Assembly (NCBI GenBank): GCA_052387115.1
Contig: JBQTJM010000423.1
Coordinates: 1-33,839, forward strand
Source: JACCXJ01 sp052387115
Lineage (GTDB): Bacteria > Pseudomonadota > Gammaproteobacteria > JACCXJ01
Direction: 5' to 3'
DNA: 33,839 nt
In this document: positions 33,439 to 33,839 of the stretch, one piece after another
Numbering within the stretch: position 1 is the first letter of the stretch
How the letters are laid out: each line of letters begins with the position of its first letter
Notes under the pieces: model-generated
Seen by the model: the letters and a program-made list of their open reading frames with translations, nothing else
The model's database searches: none
Told to the model about the DNA's origin: nothing
Translations under genes and position numbers: made by a program

Positions 33439-33654
33439 ATGCCCCCCGATGATCTGTTGCATGAGATTGAGACAGGCGTCGGGCTTCGAAATAGTGTCGT
33501 GCACCTGGGGGACGTAAAAATGACTGCGGAGAAACTCGACCGGATTCTACGAGCGGTGAGCGACCTGCTGTGGATTCTAGACATCTACCAGGGCCACAAA
33601 TGGGCGATACGTTACATTGATCCGGCCGTGCTGAATAACTGGAAGCCGCCCTAG
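33439..33654 (+). pseudogene. HEPN-like C-terminal fragment
   Basis: A frame of about 71 residues from ATG 33439 reads DDLLHEIETGVGLRNSVVH and ends IDPAVLNNWKPP. RNSVVH fits the R-x4-H motif of HEPN domains (RNases and their relatives), and the flanking helices fit too. It probably is the end of a longer protein, because it begins exactly where the TcmP fragment breaks off on the other strand. The family assignment is by motif only. Confidence 0.4.
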
Positions 33655-33672
33655 GTAAATCACATCGCGCAC

Positions 33673-33718
33673 TCTTCCCCCTCCCGTCGGGACTCCCGGA
33701 GGGAGAGGGGATCTAACC
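33673..33718. repeat. REP-like palindromic element
   Basis: C-rich arm TCTTCCCCCTCCC and G-rich arm GGGAGAGGGGA with an inner CTCCCG/CGGAGGGAG hairpin, about 20 bases after the HEPN-like frame. Its right end (GAGGGGATC) matches the end of the element at 19822-19860. I see no gene from here to the end of the window. Confidence 0.55.
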
Positions 33719-33839
33719 CATCTTTCTCAACTGGAGGGGCCGACCGGCCTGCAGGGCGCATGAAATGGGCGCCGAGGCCGACAGGTCTCCACTACAAACG
33801 GGTTCGGTAGGGTCAGTGCACGAGCTGGCCGGCGGCGGT

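Noticed and set aside
1..33839. tRNA or rRNA genes and CRISPR arrays
   Set aside because: No tRNA-like T-arm sequence, no rRNA segment and no regularly spaced repeats were recognised by eye; a dedicated search could still find a weak tRNA.

Overview
The window is GC-rich chromosomal DNA from a bacterium that looks like a gammaproteobacterium. The support is gene content and order: cytochrome c4 followed by dsbA, the mltD / gloB / class I methyltransferase / rnhA neighbourhood, radA next to a CorB-type gene, and a proteobacterial SpeA. The genus cannot be fixed from the sequence alone, and all functional statements are homology or motif reading by eye.

Layout. (1) 1-5032: an acquired, partly decayed island lies between two copies of the radA 3' end. 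It carries, on the minus strand, a ruined cytochrome P450, a fatty acyl-AMP ligase (FAAL) and an acyl-carrier-protein/thioesterase fusion, with transposase relics at both ends. (2) 5022-9627: a CorB/CorC-type CBS membrane protein and two c-di-GMP-type proteins whose signature motifs are degenerate in complementary ways (GGDEF to GWNEF with intact EAL; HD-GYP to QD and GYL). (3) 9785-13796: a tightly overlapping three-gene polyamine operon, deoxyhypusine-synthase-like protein - SpeA - N-carbamoylputrescine amidase, on the minus strand. (4) 14013-15954: xthA, rpmE and a secreted SNase-like nuclease. (5) 15955-16649: a non-coding stretch with DnaA-box-like repeats, a promoter candidate, a run of hairpins ending in a clear rho-independent terminator (possible small RNA) and a palindrome. 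(6) 16650-22225: cytochrome c4, dsbA, mltD, gloB, a methyltransferase and rnhA. (7) 22338-30323: a DUF2442 protein, then a metal-resistance locus: two paralogous exported Cys-rich proteins, a small lipoprotein, and a Cu(I)/Ag(I)-type tripartite RND efflux operon (outer membrane factor, CusB, CusA). (8) 30335-33839: decayed accessory DNA with a second, ruined cusA-like gene, a frameshifted DUF853 (HerA-like ATPase) pseudogene, a three-Cys-motif pair (TcmP fragment plus DUF5131/Gp37-Gp68 protein), a HEPN-like fragment facing it, and a REP-like hairpin.

How genes work together. The FAAL should adenylate a fatty acid and pass it to the carrier domain of the next protein, whose thioesterase (Cys nucleophile) releases it; the P450 was probably the oxidative tailoring step and is now lost. 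SpeA makes agmatine, and the amidase makes putrescine from N-carbamoylputrescine, but the linking agmatine deiminase is not in the window. The Cus proteins should export Cu(I)/Ag(I) from periplasm and cytoplasm across the outer membrane; no CusF chaperone is seen, and the two Cys-rich proteins upstream share one nine-Cys framework and are the best candidates for an undescribed periplasmic metal-binding partner.
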